From: Paenibacillus polymyxa
GTDB lineage: Bacteria > Bacillota > Bacilli > Paenibacillales > Paenibacillaceae
Direction: 5' to 3'
Assembly (NCBI RefSeq): GCF_015710975.1
Contig: NZ_CP049783.1
Coordinates: 926,001 to 990,000, forward strand
DNA length: 64,000 nucleotides
Below the pieces are notes generated by a model, which ran no database searches, was not told the origin of the DNA, and saw only the letters and a list, made by a program, of their open reading frames with translations. Shown here in pieces: positions 36,995-47,838 of this stretch (positions are counted from its first letter, which is position 1; each line of letters begins with the position of its first letter). The translations under genes were made by a program, and so were the position numbers.

Positions 36995-37852
36995 TTATTC
37001 TTTTGGCTCCTCGCCAAACCATTTTTTGAAAATTGTTTTGTAAGTGCCGTCTTCCTTCATTTCCTTCAGAGCCTTGTTCAAGGCTTCCTTGAGCTCAGGA
37101 GTTTTCTGGTTAATGGCTACAGCTGCTAGGTCTGATTTAATCGGCTCGCCTACGGCTTTAATTTGGAACCCGTTTTTGTCGATAATGGGTTTGAGAGCAT
37201 ATAGATTGTTAATGGTTGCATCAATACGACCAGAGTTTAGATCCTTCAATGAAGTAATGACATCATCATATGTTTTGATCTCAAAATCGCCTACCTTTGG
37301 CAGCACTTCGTTGCGCAGATAAGATTCATCATTTGTCCCCAAGCCGACACCAATGGTTTTGCCTTTAAAGTCTTCCAACTTCGTAATGTCATTTGTTTTG
37401 CTATTCACGATAATATTCACATTATTGGTGATATAGGGATCTGTGAAGTCAATGGCCTTCTTGCGATCCTCTGTAATCGCAACCTGGCTAACCACTGCAT
37501 CGAATTTTTTCTTTTGCAGACTTGGAATCAATCCCGAAAATTCTTGGGCCGTGAATTCCGCTTTTACTCCAATCCGTTTCGCCAACTCTTTGGCAATATC
37601 CACATCAAACCCGTCCAACTCCTTGTTGTCGTTCAAGAAATTGTACGGTGGGTAAGTGCCCATCATGCCTACCTTCATTACACCGGCCTTCTTGATGGCT
37701 TCGAGCTGATTGGCGGCTGCTTCATTATTGCTGCCCGTTCCAGTTCCGGTATTGGAAGCTTCCTGTTTGGTACCGCAAGCGCTCAGCACAAGGCTGAACA
37801 ATGCCAGAGCCATGAGTGTGGTCACCAAGAATCCTTTTTTACGTGTTTTCAT
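36995..37852 (-). CDS. Amino-acid ABC substrate-binding lipoprotein
   Basis: The 285-residue lipoprotein has a signal with lipobox LSAC (about residue 26) and the type-3 solute-binding fold (MGTYPPYNFLNDNKELDGFDVDIAKELAKRIG). The glycine-rich linker after the cysteine is rich in Thr, Asn and Gly. The substrate is a polar amino acid that cannot be identified from sequence. It is the first gene of the importer operon. Confidence 0.92.
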   Translation of the reverse strand: MKTRKKGFLVTTLMALALFSLVLSACGTKQEASNTGTGTGSNNEAAANQLEAIKKAGVMKVGMMGTYPPYNFLNDNKELDGFDVDIAKELAKRIGVKAEFTAQEFSGLIPSLQKKKFDAVVSQVAITEDRKKAIDFTDPYITNNVNIIVNSKTNDITKLEDFKGKTIGVGLGTNDESYLRNEVLPKVGDFEIKTYDDVITSLKDLNSGRIDATINNLYALKPIIDKNGFQIKAVGEPIKSDLAAVAINQKTPELKEALNKALKEMKEDGTYKTIFKKWFGEEPKE

Positions 37853-37951
37853 GTATCGTTCTCTCCTGTCTAGATGTAAATGTTTAAGTTTGTATGTGTA
37901 ATTTGGCTATATTATTTGTTGCCCACTACTCATTCATGCGATGTTAACCGT

Positions 37952-38629
37952 CTAGCTTTGACCTAATAGTCCGTAAAATTCAAAATTAGCAGCCTCTTCT
38001 GCCAATCTTGTAGCGGATACCTGCTTGATGTGGTCATGTGTTCCCTCTGAACCGAATAACCAGCGTATAATGATCCCTTCGATCATGCTCATGAGTAGTG
38101 CTGCCCTTAATTCGACATCTAATTCGGCAGGCAACATGTTCAGCTCGATTGCTCTCTCCATATTGCGCCGGAATGCAAGCTCCATCGCAGTTCTGGTCTC
38201 ACGGATACTCTGCCGCACGGGTTCATCGACACCACTGCCGATCAGCAGCAAACCCATCAGATAACGGTTCTCCAATGCAAAATGAAATAGCCGAACAAAC
38301 AGCGCTTCCGATGCCTTGACCATATCAGCCAGCGTTCCTGCATCACGGCGATACCCCTGCCCGATCGCTGACAAAAGTTGTTCACGGCCTGTTGCGATAA
38401 TCTCCAGTGCCAGAGCCTCTTTACTTTTAAAATGCCAATAAAATGTGCCTTGAGCTACTCCTGCCTCCACCACAATATCTGAAATCTTCGTTTGGTGGTA
38501 ACCCTGCTCAGCAAACCGCTTTAACGCAATGTGAAGAAGCTGAGTCCTGCGGTCTTTTTCTTCTCCCCCGTGATTAACAGGTGAGTCATTCGAAAGGGTT
38601 TTGGATTGCTTCGCCTTGCGTGGCTGCAT
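37952..38629 (-). CDS. TetR/AcrR-family transcriptional regulator
   Basis: A 225-residue repressor with an N-terminal TetR helix-turn-helix (KRFAEQGYHQTKISDIVVEAGVAQGTFYWHFKSKEAL, about 30-70) after a basic leader, and a helical ligand domain. GGAGGAAA lies 7 nt before the ATG. A TTGACA -35 lies at 38699-38704, with a repeated GACTGACTGAT segment between promoter and gene that could be its operator. Its targets are unknown. Confidence 0.9.
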   Translation of the reverse strand: MQPRKAKQSKTLSNDSPVNHGGEEKDRRTQLLHIALKRFAEQGYHQTKISDIVVEAGVAQGTFYWHFKSKEALALEIIATGREQLLSAIGQGYRRDAGTLADMVKASEALFVRLFHFALENRYLMGLLLIGSGVDEPVRQSIRETRTAMELAFRRNMERAIELNMLPAELDVELRAALLMSMIEGIIIRWLFGSEGTHDHIKQVSATRLAEEAANFEFYGLLGQS

Positions 38630-38707
38630 GGGTTTCCTCCTCCCGATTGATCAGTCAGTCAGTTTTGTATTTTTAATCCTATAGGATAAGTATACTTTTG
38701 TCAAACG

Positions 38708-38737
38708 AAAAAAGAGAACCTCCGCAGAGGTCCTCTT
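38708..38737 (-). terminator. Terminator of the purine operon
   Basis: On the minus strand AGAGGACCTC pairs with GAGGTTCTCT around a TGCG loop, followed by TTTTTT, 16 bp after the purD stop. Confidence 0.88.
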
Positions 38738-38753
38738 ATCCTATATATTGCTG

Positions 38754-40019
38754 TTATAGCAATGCTTTTGCCGCAATGTCTGTACGGTTTTGCTTGCCTT
38801 CAAAGGTAATACGAGCCGCCTGCTCGTAAGCTTTGTCCCGTGCCTCGGCAATGTCACGTCCCAAACCAACCACGCCTAATACGCGTCCGCCGTTCGTTAC
38901 CCACTCACCCTGTTCGTTGATATCTGTGCCGGCATGGAATACGATGGCTTCATCTGCCTGATCCAATCCTTGGATAGGTATCCCTTTGGCGTAAGCTGCG
39001 GGATAACCTCCGGATGCCAGCACGACACACACCGCAGCTTCATCCTTCCACTCGATCTCCACCTGATCCAGTGTACCGTTCACGGCAGCGAGAAAAATAT
39101 CGAGCAAGTCGGATTTTAGGCGAGGCAATACGACTTGTGTTTCTGGATCACCAAAACGTGCATTAAATTCAATCGTCTTCGGCTTGCCGTCCGGCGAAAT
39201 CATCAGTCCAGCAAATAAAACACCACGGAACGGGCGTCCTTCAGCAACCATAGCCTTGGCCGTCGGCTTAATAATCGTCTCAATGGCTTCCTCAATAATG
39301 GAATTGGCTATGTGAGGCAACGGGGAATACGTTCCCATGCCACCTGTGTTCGGTCCTTTGTCACCGTCAAAAACCGGCTTGTGATCTTGGGCCGCTGCCA
39401 TTGGACGAACCGTTTCACCATCCACAAAGGAGAGAATCGACATTTCCTGTCCAGCAAGGAACTCCTCAATCACGACCTGTGCACCCGCTTCTCCAAAAAC
39501 CTTCGCTACCATAATATCGGACAGCGCCTTTTCCGCTTCCTCCATCGAGTAAGCAACTGTCACGCCTTTGCCTGCTGCCAATCCGTCGGCCTTAATGACC
39601 ACCGGAATAGGCTGTTCCTTCAAGTAGGCATGTGCTTCCTCATAGGTATAAAACTTGCGGTAAGTTGCTGTCGGAATTTGATATTTGTGCAGCAAATCCT
39701 TCATGAAGATTTTACTGCCTTCAATTTCCGCTGCATTTTTACGCGGTCCGAATACTGGAATGCCCTTCGCTTCAAAGGCATCCACAATGCCGTCTGCCAG
39801 CGGATCATCGGGACCTATCACGACAAGTCCGACTTTTTTAGATTCCGCCAGTTCTGTCAGCGCGTCAAACTCACTCACCGGAATCGGCACACATTCCGCT
39901 AATTGTCCGATACCAGCATTACCTGGCGCACAATAGATTTGTCCGGCCTTGGGGCTTTTCTTCAGCGCCCATACAATTGCATGTTCGCGGCCGCCCCCTC
40001 CGATAACCAAAATATCCAT
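38754..40019 (-). CDS. purD: Phosphoribosylamine-glycine ligase (GAR synthetase)
   Basis: The 421-residue ATP-grasp enzyme joins glycine to phosphoribosylamine, step 2 of purine synthesis. Features: GGGGREHAIVWALKKS at the N-terminus, GPDDPLADGIVD, ATP-grasp loop ADGLAAGKGV, and FNARFGDPETQVVLPRL. It is the last gene of the pur operon, 63 bp after purH. Confidence 0.96.
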   Translation of the reverse strand: MDILVIGGGGREHAIVWALKKSPKAGQIYCAPGNAGIGQLAECVPIPVSEFDALTELAESKKVGLVVIGPDDPLADGIVDAFEAKGIPVFGPRKNAAEIEGSKIFMKDLLHKYQIPTATYRKFYTYEEAHAYLKEQPIPVVIKADGLAAGKGVTVAYSMEEAEKALSDIMVAKVFGEAGAQVVIEEFLAGQEMSILSFVDGETVRPMAAAQDHKPVFDGDKGPNTGGMGTYSPLPHIANSIIEEAIETIIKPTAKAMVAEGRPFRGVLFAGLMISPDGKPKTIEFNARFGDPETQVVLPRLKSDLLDIFLAAVNGTLDQVEIEWKDEAAVCVVLASGGYPAAYAKGIPIQGLDQADEAIVFHAGTDINEQGEWVTNGGRVLGVVGLGRDIAEARDKAYEQAARITFEGKQNRTDIAAKALL

Positions 40020-40082
40020 TCAGGTGATTCCTCCCGCCCCATTATGATCGTTCAGGTGTGCTGCCTCCACCACTCACACAAC

Positions 40083-41627
40083 TTAGTGCTTGAAATGACG
40101 TACGCCTGTAAAGACCATAGCAATGCCATATTCGTTAGCAACCTTGATAGATTCTTCATCTTTAATGGAACCGCCCGGCTGAATGACTGCTGTAATGCCT
40201 GCTTTAACTGCCAACTCCAGCGTATCGCCCATCGGGAAAAATGCATCCGATGCCAATACGGCACCTTTTGCTTTGTCACCGGCCTGCTCGATCGCAATCT
40301 TGGCTGCTCCGACACGGTTCATTTGTCCTGCGCCTACGCCAATAGTCATATTATCTGCCGCCAGTACGATAGCGTTGGATTTCACATGTTTAACCACTTT
40401 CCAGCTAAACAAAAGTTGTTTCAGTTCCTCCTCGGATGGCGTACGCTCTGTTACAACCGTAAGTGCATCCGGGTCCACAGCATGAACGTCATTTTGCTGA
40501 ACAACCATGCCGCCTTCAATGGAAGTCACGACGAAACGGCTCTTCGCCTCAGATGGGGAAAGCTCACCCAGATCAAGCAAACGGATATTTTTCTTTTTCG
40601 TTAAAATCTCCAATGCTTCTTTCGTGAAGCCCGGTGCCAATACAATTTCCAAAAAGATTTCACTCAGCTTGTTCGCTGTATCGCCGTCAATAATCCGGTT
40701 AGCCGCGACGATACCGCCAAAAATCGAGGTTGGATCTGCTGCGTAAGCTTTGCTGTACGCTTCATAAATACTGCCACCAATTCCCACACCGCAAGGATTC
40801 ATATGCTTAACTGCAACTACTGTCGGCTCGCTGAATTCTTTGACGATTTGCAGGGCTGCATTCGCATCATTGATATTATTATAAGACAACTCTTTACCGT
40901 GAAGTTGCTTCGCTGTTGTTAGTGTACCCTTGGCCGCCAAAGGCTCACGATAAAATGCCGCCTGTTGATGGGGATTTTCGCCATAACGCAAATCCTGAAT
41001 TTTTTCATAGGTTACAGTGTAACGCTCAGGCAGAGGATCACCTGTCACATTCGACAAGTAATCGGAAATCAAAGCGTCGTATGACGCCGTATGACGGAAC
41101 ACTTTTGCAGCCAAACGCTTACGAGTATTTAGCTCCGTGTCGCCATCCTTACGTATTTCCTCCAGTACAGTGCTATAGTCATCCGCATCGACCACTACAC
41201 TGACAAAAGCATGGTTTTTTGCCGCAGAACGGAGCATCGTTGGACCGCCGATATCGATATTTTCAATCGCGTCCTCATAAGTTACACCGGGTTTGGCGAT
41301 CGTTTCCGCAAAAGGATACAGGTTCACAACGACCAGATCGATATAATCCAATCCAAGCTCCTTCATCTGGCGCTGATGCTCTTCATTATCCCGAACAGCC
41401 AGCAAACCGCTGTGTACTGCAGGGTGGAGTGTTTTAACACGTCCATCCATAATTTCTGGAAATCCCGTTACCTCTGAAATACCGATGACAGGAATGCCCT
41501 CCTTCGACAGCAAGCTGCTCGTTCCCCCTGTCGAAACGATCTCCACACCCCATTTGGACAACTCGCGACAAAACTCCACGATTCCCCGTTTATCTGATAC
41601 GCTGACGAGCGCTCTTTTAATACTCAC
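40083..41627 (-). CDS. purH: Bifunctional AICAR transformylase / IMP cyclohydrolase
   Basis: This 514-residue protein makes the last two steps to IMP. The N-terminal cyclohydrolase domain starts [14 protein letters not shown]; the C-terminal transformylase domain carries KHMNPCGVG and [15 protein letters not shown] chose the GTG at 41627 because AGGAGG lies 7 nt upstream; a frame extension to 41663 lacks such a site. Confidence 0.95.
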   Translation of the reverse strand: MSIKRALVSVSDKRGIVEFCRELSKWGVEIVSTGGTSSLLSKEGIPVIGISEVTGFPEIMDGRVKTLHPAVHSGLLAVRDNEEHQRQMKELGLDYIDLVVVNLYPFAETIAKPGVTYEDAIENIDIGGPTMLRSAAKNHAFVSVVVDADDYSTVLEEIRKDGDTELNTRKRLAAKVFRHTASYDALISDYLSNVTGDPLPERYTVTYEKIQDLRYGENPHQQAAFYREPLAAKGTLTTAKQLHGKELSYNNINDANAALQIVKEFSEPTVVAVKHMNPCGVGIGGSIYEAYSKAYAADPTSIFGGIVAANRIIDGDTANKLSEIFLEIVLAPGFTKEALEILTKKKNIRLLDLGELSPSEAKSRFVVTSIEGGMVVQQNDVHAVDPDALTVVTERTPSEEELKQLLFSWKVVKHVKSNAIVLAADNMTIGVGAGQMNRVGAAKIAIEQAGDKAKGAVLASDAFFPMGDTLELAVKAGITAVIQPGGSIKDEESIKVANEYGIAMVFTGVRHFKH

Positions 41628-41757
41628 CCTGTCTCCTCCTTTAGCTCTTTCAGAATTTTGCAAATTTCTCTTCTATCAATTTATTTCCCGAGAAATATCG
41701 GAAAATGCCTGTACAGTATCCTTGTTATGACAATGATATGACAAATTACAGTCATCT

Positions 41758-42372
41758 TTAGAGAAGTGAGCTCACCTTGCGGCCATTCAATTGGATTTGG
41801 CCTTGGGCCAGTCTGCCAACTACCTCTGGATATAGCTGACGTTCCACGGATTGAATGGCTGCGGATAAGGATTCCGCTGTATCATGATCGTGAACTTCTA
41901 CGACACGTTGGGCAATAATCGCACCAGTGTCCATCCCGCCGTCCACAAAATGGACGGTGACTCCACTTACCTTGACTCCATAGGCCAATGCCTGTCCAAC
42001 AGCATCTTTTCCTGGAAATGCCGGAAGCAGTGACGGATGAATATTGATGATTTTCCCAGCGTAGGCATCAACCATGACACTGGATAGCAAACGCATATAG
42101 CCTGCTAACACGATGAGGTCAATCGATTTCTGCTCCAGCAAAGCCACCAATTCACGCTCATAGTCTTCTCGGGCAGGATATTCCTTAGGGCGAAAAGTAT
42201 GACAGGCAATTCCAGCTTTCTGTGCTCTAGCTACAGCCGGAGCCGCAGGCTTGTCACAGATAAGTAGTTCTACCGAGGCGCCGCCCAGTTCACCCCGTGC
42301 GGCCGCATCCACCAAAGCCTGAAAGTTCGTCCCTTCGCCTGATGCAAAAACAGCAATCCGGTAATTGCCCAT
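41758..42372 (-). CDS. purN: GAR transformylase (folate-dependent)
   Basis: The 204-residue enzyme formylates glycinamide ribonucleotide with 10-formyl-tetrahydrofolate. It shows ASGEGTNFQALVDAA, the catalytic Asn-His pair in INIHPSLLPAFPG and the Asp in VHFVDGGMDTGAII. Its ATG shares one base with the purM stop. Confidence 0.95.
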   Translation of the reverse strand: MGNYRIAVFASGEGTNFQALVDAAARGELGGASVELLICDKPAAPAVARAQKAGIACHTFRPKEYPAREDYERELVALLEQKSIDLIVLAGYMRLLSSVMVDAYAGKIINIHPSLLPAFPGKDAVGQALAYGVKVSGVTVHFVDGGMDTGAIIAQRVVEVHDHDTAESLSAAIQSVERQLYPEVVGRLAQGQIQLNGRKVSSLL

Positions 42373-43412
42373 TATACCTCGGCTCCCGTAAAGGTCACGA
42401 TCGAGCTGCCTTCCGTTACTTTTCCGATCACATACGCAGCTTCACCCTGTTCCTTCAGAACTTCCAATGCAGTCTGTGCGTGCTCTGCCTCAACAACGAT
42501 CACCATTCCAATCCCCATATTGAAGGTCGTGAACATGTCTTTGTTAGAGATTTCTCCCTTTTCCTGCATGAGCTGGAAGATCGGCAGAATTGGCCATGTG
42601 CCATACTGTATATCTACATTGACGTGATCCGGTAATACTCTAGGGATATTTTCAATAAAACCGCCACCCGTGATATGCGCCATACCTTTTACTTTTACCT
42701 TGTCCAGCAATGCCAACACAGATTTCACATAAATTTTCGTTGGCTCCAGCAGTACATCGCCCAGTTTGCCATTCAAGCCTTCAATTTCATCATGCAAATC
42801 ATAGCCTTGCTGTTCCAATAACAGCTTGCGAACCAGTGAAAAGCCATTACTGTGAACACCGCTGGAAGCCAGCCCGATTACGGTATCTCCAGGAGCAATA
42901 GAACTACCGTTAATGATTTTGCTTTTATCTACAATCCCTACCGTGAAGCCAGCAATATCATATTCGCCCTCACTGTACATCCCCGGCATTTCTGCGGTTT
43001 CGCCGCCGACCAACGCACACCCTGACTGATGGCAGCCCTCTGCGATTCCAGCGACTATAGCTTCAATCTTCTCGGGCACAACCTTGTCACAAGCAAGGTA
43101 ATCTAGAAAAAAGAGAGGTTCTGCACCTCCGACGACAATATCGTTTACGCACATCGCAACTGCATCAATGCCAATGGTGTCATGACGATCCATTGCAAAG
43201 GCAAGCTTCAGCTTCGTGCCGACACCATCGGTACCGGAAACGAGTACAGGCTCTTCATACTTATCTTTATTCAGGCCGAACAACGCACCGAATCCGCCCA
43301 AGTCCGTGAGCACTTCCGGACGGAAGGTACGTTTTACGTGCTTTTTCATCCGTTCTACTGCTTCATTACCAGCAGCGATATCTACCCCTGCGTTTTTGTA
43401 TGCTTCGGACAT
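42372..43412 (-). CDS. purM: AIR synthetase (phosphoribosylformylglycinamidine cyclo-ligase)
   Basis: A 346-residue PurM-fold ATPase closing the imidazole ring. Features: [25 protein letters not shown] and [19 protein letters not shown] precedes the ATG. Unusually for a Bacillus-type pur operon, 716 bp of structured noncoding DNA separate it from purF. Confidence 0.95.
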   Translation of the reverse strand: MSEAYKNAGVDIAAGNEAVERMKKHVKRTFRPEVLTDLGGFGALFGLNKDKYEEPVLVSGTDGVGTKLKLAFAMDRHDTIGIDAVAMCVNDIVVGGAEPLFFLDYLACDKVVPEKIEAIVAGIAEGCHQSGCALVGGETAEMPGMYSEGEYDIAGFTVGIVDKSKIINGSSIAPGDTVIGLASSGVHSNGFSLVRKLLLEQQGYDLHDEIEGLNGKLGDVLLEPTKIYVKSVLALLDKVKVKGMAHITGGGFIENIPRVLPDHVNVDIQYGTWPILPIFQLMQEKGEISNKDMFTTFNMGIGMVIVVEAEHAQTALEVLKEQGEAAYVIGKVTEGSSIVTFTGAEV

Positions 43413-43438
43413 TCATGAACACTCCTTCAAATGATTGA

Positions 43439-43512
43439 CCCTCCTAAGTCCTCCCTAGCAGGGAGGATTCCATGGGGCTGCTCCCCCTGGACCCCTCAAG
43501 AGTCGGTCAGAT
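43439..43512. repeat. Short repeat closing the purF-purM module
   Basis: It aligns with 49747-49821 over about 74 bp: both start CCCTCCTAA, carry a TCCTCCC/GGGAGGA hairpin, then a GGG-CTGCT-CCC hairpin, and end in a G-rich segment. In both places it is the last part of the module before the next pur gene. Confidence 0.75.
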
Positions 43513-43933
43513 GCGTAGGATTGGGTGCTGCTTGGTGGTGGTTCGTAATGAGCGTCGCGTGTTTTCCATTGCGAGTTGCGGGTCTTCCCGTAATTCACAA
43601 GGACACGCTTTGATGCGTGGCCGCCTTTGGTAGTGACGGCGGCAAGGGCACGTCCCGGACTGTTTGCTTCGCAAAGGCGGGAACGTGCCCGGCCAAAGAA
43701 GTGAGCAGCGCCAACGGGCGGCTTACTTCTTTGGCCCTTGAGGCAGGTAGCTTCGCCCTGCCTGCTGCCTGAGCCTCGCTTCGCTGGCTCACAGGCGGCT
43801 TTACAAGCCGCCTGTTAAAAACTCATGGCATGAAATAGTTATGCCATGAGTTTTTAACAGCCTGTACCTCTTCTCTTCCCCGTGGGAACAGAAGAGGTAC
43901 AGGCACTGCTTCAAAATGCTGAACACCTGAGGA
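43513..43933. other. Array of consecutive hairpins, purF-purM spacer
   Basis: No gene is supported. At least eight stems follow one another: 43604-43619, 43620-43643, 43646-43690 (11 bp, one bulge), 43691-43736 (16 bp), 43742-43762, 43770-43791, 43792-43814 (10 bp, 3-nt loop), 43812-43860 (20 bp perfect, 9-nt loop) and 43860-43904 (15 bp plus inner 5 bp). Loops differ and none has a terminator U-run on the pur strand. Confidence 0.85.
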
Positions 43934-44069
43934 ACGCAGCGGGTGGAAGGATTCTGGAGAAGCGAAAGCGTTCGCCTTTGCTGCTGGATTCTAACCCTGT
44001 AAGGGGTTATTCCACTCCAAGAATCCAGCGGCAACAGCGATCGTAAGAACCTTGCACACGCGGAGTGGT
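43934..44069. repeat. Dispersed structured repeat, copy B (purF-purM)
   Basis: Outer stem: 43943-43955 with 44046-44057, one unpaired A and one G-G mismatch. Inner stem: 43978-43992 with 44020-44034, 15 bp. Apical hairpin: AACCC (43993-43997) with GGGTT (44004-44008). It keeps the shared blocks TCTGGAGAAGCG, GCCTTTGC, GGCAACAGC and ATCGTAAGA. The stems differ in sequence from copies A and C but still pair. Confidence 0.85.
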
Positions 44070-44128
44070 CCCCTCAGAACCTCCATCCCATGCCTCCATG
44101 CACCTCTGTACCTCTTTTGTTCCCTATA

Positions 44129-45610
44129 TTAACAACTACACCCGAACTTTTCTTCGCCTTTAAAATCTACCTGTGTCGGATAATCATTATCGAAACAAGC
44201 CAGGCACAAACCGCCCTTGTAATCCTGTTCGTTATGTCCGCCTACCGCGGCAATCAATCCCTCGGCGCTCATAAAATAGAGCGAATCGGCGTTAATCTCT
44301 TGCCGAATTTCCTCCACGGTTTTGGACGAAGCGATCAGTTCCCGACGGTCCGGCGTGTCGATACCGTAGAAGCACGGGTTTTTGAAAGGCGGTGAGGTAA
44401 TTCGTACATGTACTTCCAACGCGCCCGCATCCCGCAGCATATTTACGATTCGACGAGATGTGGTGCCCCGAACGATAGAGTCGTCGATCATAATGACCCG
44501 TTTACCTTCAACAACACGGCGTACGGCGCTCAGCTTCATTTTCACACCCTGCTCGCGCAGCTCCTGACTCGGTTGAATAAAGGTACGTCCAGTGTATTTA
44601 TTTTTAATCATGCCCAGCTCATAGGGAATACCTGTTTGCTCTGCATAACCAATTGCAGCCGATATGCTGGAATCCGGTACACCGGTAACCAAATCTGCAT
44701 CGACAAAAGCCTCTAGCGCCATCTGGCTGCCCATTCGTTTGCGTGCTGCATGAAGATTAGAACCATTCAAGTCACTGTCAGGACGAGCAAAATAAATATA
44801 CTCCATCGCACACAGCGCTTTACGCTGCTTATCTTCCGTATAACGGTCTTCGTGCAGTCCGTTTTTATCCAGAACTAGCAGTTCACCTGGCTCGATATCG
44901 CGCAACAGTTCTGCACCAATGGTTTCCAAGGCACAAGACTCGGATGCAAACAAATAAGCATCGCCCAATCTGCCCATCGTCAATGGACGCAAGCCGTTGG
45001 GATCAGAAGCCACAAGCAGCTTGTCATTGGTCATAATAAGGAAAGCAAACCCACCGACAATACGCTTTAATGCATCCTTGGCAGCCTCCACTAAATCCTT
45101 GGACGACCGAGCGATCAAATGTGCTACTACTTCGGTATCGCTGGTTGTTTGAAAAATAGACCCACCCTGCTCCAGTTCATGCCGAATTTGCAAAGCATTT
45201 ACGATATTTCCGTTCGTCGCTACCGCCAAATCACCATCACGATACTTGAACACCAAAGGCTGTGCATTCGTCAGCTTACTGTCTCCACTTGTCGAATAGC
45301 GCACATGTCCTATGGCAATATCGCCTGTCAACGAAGCCATTAAGTCTTTATTAAATACTTCTTTGACAAGTCCCATTCCACGATGATAATGGAATTCGTC
45401 GCCACTGCTCACACAGATCCCTGCACTTTCTTCACCACGATGCTGAAGCGCGTGCAAGCCGTAATAGGCTAGGGAAGCGGCATCGGAGTGTCTGTACACC
45501 CCGAATACGCCGCATTCCTCTTTTAATTTATCAAACAGCCCCTCTTTACCTGAGCCTTCATTATAATAATCTCCAGTCCACAACGTCCGTGCTGTTATTT
45601 CATCAGACAT
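44129..45610 (-). CDS. purF: Amidophosphoribosyltransferase
   Basis: The 493-residue enzyme commits PRPP and glutamine to purine synthesis. The N-terminal glutaminase nucleophile Cys33 is in EECGVFGVY, after a 32-residue propeptide that is longer than the 11 residues of B. subtilis. The PRPP loop is [14 protein letters not shown]. Four cysteines for a [4Fe-4S] cluster are plausible, two of them in the C-terminal CLACF and CSC. It overlaps purL by 16 bp. Confidence 0.96.
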   Translation of the reverse strand: MSDEITARTLWTGDYYNEGSGKEGLFDKLKEECGVFGVYRHSDAASLAYYGLHALQHRGEESAGICVSSGDEFHYHRGMGLVKEVFNKDLMASLTGDIAIGHVRYSTSGDSKLTNAQPLVFKYRDGDLAVATNGNIVNALQIRHELEQGGSIFQTTSDTEVVAHLIARSSKDLVEAAKDALKRIVGGFAFLIMTNDKLLVASDPNGLRPLTMGRLGDAYLFASESCALETIGAELLRDIEPGELLVLDKNGLHEDRYTEDKQRKALCAMEYIYFARPDSDLNGSNLHAARKRMGSQMALEAFVDADLVTGVPDSSISAAIGYAEQTGIPYELGMIKNKYTGRTFIQPSQELREQGVKMKLSAVRRVVEGKRVIMIDDSIVRGTTSRRIVNMLRDAGALEVHVRITSPPFKNPCFYGIDTPDRRELIASSKTVEEIRQEINADSLYFMSAEGLIAAVGGHNEQDYKGGLCLACFDNDYPTQVDFKGEEKFGCSC

Positions 45611-47838
45611 GGAATGACATCCTCCCAGATTTGCTTCAAACTGGCGACTGCCTCGTTCAAAGCGGGTTGTCCGTTCACCTCAACTGTCAATTGTGATCCT
45701 TCAACTTTTCCCAATACGGTAACTGGTACTTCCAGTCCACGCAGATGTGCTTCCAGAGCAGACGCTTTATCCGGTGATGCAGATAACAAAATGCGGGATT
45801 GACTTTCGCTGAATAAAGCATGGTCAGGGCGCAAAGACGTTTCTACGTTAACCTGCGCTCCCAATCCGCCGCTAATTCCAGATTCGGCAAGTGCTACAGC
45901 CAAACCGCCCTCTGCCAGATCATGTGCGGATTGTACCAATCCGGCCTGAATCGCTCCTAGTACCGCAGTCAGCAGTTTTTTCTCTACATTCAAATCGAGC
46001 TCAGGCGGACGTCCTTCGGATACACCGTGCACGATAGCCTGGAACTCACTGCCTCCTAGCTCAGCCTTCGTCTCTCCCACTAGGAAAATGACGTCGCCTT
46101 CGGCCTTGAAGCCTTGTGTCGTAATATGATCTGTATCATGTACGAGACCTACCATGCCGACTACAGGCGTTGGATAAATTGCACCTTTGGCATTCTCGTT
46201 GTACAAGCTGACATTTCCTCCGATGACAGGAGTATCCAGCACACGGCATGCTTCTGCCATACCGTCAACGGCCTTTTCCATTTGCCAGAAAATATCCGGC
46301 TTTTCAGGGTTACCGAAGTTTAGGTTGTCCGTAATCGCCAAAGGCTCTCCGCCGGAGCATACAATATTACGAGCTGCTTCGCTGACTGCAATTCGTCCGC
46401 CTACCTCTGGATCCAGGTATACATAACGTCCGTTACAATCTGTAGTCATCGCAAGTCCCTTGCGGGTGCCGCGTACGGTCACTACAGCTGCATCCGAGCC
46501 CGGACGAACGGCCGTACTGGTGCGAACCATGTAATCATATTGCTCGTATACCCATTTCTTGCTAGCTAGACTTGGTGAAGATAGCACCTTTTTCAGCGCG
46601 CCGTTCAAGTCCGTTACTTCTGCATACCGAAGTGTGTCAATCGCAGCATTTTGCTCATAATAAGCAGGGACTTCGGAAGGTTTGTCATAGATCGGACACT
46701 CGTCAACCAGCGCCGTCACTGGCATATCACCCACCACTTCACCGTGATGGAACAAACGCAAACGACCGTCATCCGTCACTTTACCGACCTTGGCACAAAT
46801 GACGCCCCAACGCTCGAAAATTTCAAGCGCCTGTGCTTCATCCTTTGGCTCAACCACGAACAGCATACGCTCCTGTGATTCGGACAGCATCATTTCATAA
46901 GGTGTCATGCCCTCTTCACGCTGCGGTACCTGATCCAGATACAGCTCAAGACCGTTGCCCGCCTTACTTGCCATTTCAGCACTGGAGCAGGTAAGTCCCG
47001 CTGCGCCCATATCCTGAATACCCAGTACAATACCGCTGTCGATCAGTTCCAGACATGATTCCATAACCAGCTTCTCCATAAATGGATCGCCTACTTGAAC
47101 CGCAGTCCGATTCGCTTCGGATTCCTCTGTCAGCTCAACAGATGCGAAGGTAGCTCCATGAATCCCGTCACGACCTGTTGGAGGTCCCACATAAAACACC
47201 GGGTTACCGACCCCTTTTGCCACACCGCGCTGAATTTTATCATGGTCAATCAGTCCGACACACATGGCATTGACGAGCGGATTGCCCTCATAGCTTTCAT
47301 CAAATACAACCTCGCCGCCTACGGTTGGAATACCGATACAGTTTCCATAGCCCGCAATACCGGATACCACATGCTCGAACAAATATTTCACACGGTCGCT
47401 CTCCAGCTTGCCAAAACGCAAAGAGTTCAACACAGCTACAGGTCTTGCGCCCATGGAGAAAATATCACGGATGATGCCGCCTACCCCAGTCGCTGCCCCT
47501 TGAAAAGGTTCTACAGCGGATGGATGGTTATGACTTTCGATTTTAAATACAACCGCTTGGTTGTCTCCAATATCTACAATCCCTGCTCCTTCACCCGGTC
47601 CCATCAGCACTCGCGGACCGCTCGTCGGGAAACGTCTCAACAACGGCTTGGAGTTTTTGTAAGCACAATGCTCTGACCACATAACACTGAACACGCCAAT
47701 CTCCGTATAATTCGGCTGACGCCCCATGAATTCGCAGATCAGCGCATATTCACTGTCCGACACACCCATCTGCTGATACAGTTTATGTTCGGCAACCTGT
47801 TCTGCCGTCGGTTCCTTAGCGGACACTTGCTGCGCCAT
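45595..47838 (-). CDS. purL: FGAM synthase large subunit
   Basis: This 747-residue PurL of the small Gram-positive type works with PurS and PurQ to convert FGAR to FGAM. It has two PurM-like halves, with [15 protein letters not shown] near residue 60 and a Gly-rich ATP loop, [14 protein letters not shown] chose the ATG at 47838 because GGAGGG lies 6 nt upstream; it overlaps purQ by 23 bp. Confidence 0.96.
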   Translation of the reverse strand: MAQQVSAKEPTAEQVAEHKLYQQMGVSDSEYALICEFMGRQPNYTEIGVFSVMWSEHCAYKNSKPLLRRFPTSGPRVLMGPGEGAGIVDIGDNQAVVFKIESHNHPSAVEPFQGAATGVGGIIRDIFSMGARPVAVLNSLRFGKLESDRVKYLFEHVVSGIAGYGNCIGIPTVGGEVVFDESYEGNPLVNAMCVGLIDHDKIQRGVAKGVGNPVFYVGPPTGRDGIHGATFASVELTEESEANRTAVQVGDPFMEKLVMESCLELIDSGIVLGIQDMGAAGLTCSSAEMASKAGNGLELYLDQVPQREEGMTPYEMMLSESQERMLFVVEPKDEAQALEIFERWGVICAKVGKVTDDGRLRLFHHGEVVGDMPVTALVDECPIYDKPSEVPAYYEQNAAIDTLRYAEVTDLNGALKKVLSSPSLASKKWVYEQYDYMVRTSTAVRPGSDAAVVTVRGTRKGLAMTTDCNGRYVYLDPEVGGRIAVSEAARNIVCSGGEPLAITDNLNFGNPEKPDIFWQMEKAVDGMAEACRVLDTPVIGGNVSLYNENAKGAIYPTPVVGMVGLVHDTDHITTQGFKAEGDVIFLVGETKAELGGSEFQAIVHGVSEGRPPELDLNVEKKLLTAVLGAIQAGLVQSAHDLAEGGLAVALAESGISGGLGAQVNVETSLRPDHALFSESQSRILLSASPDKASALEAHLRGLEVPVTVLGKVEGSQLTVEVNGQPALNEAVASLKQIWEDVIPCLMK

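Noticed and set aside
43431..44034. Short ORFs in the purF-purM spacer
   Set aside because: All overlap perfect hairpins; no start signal or conserved protein pattern.
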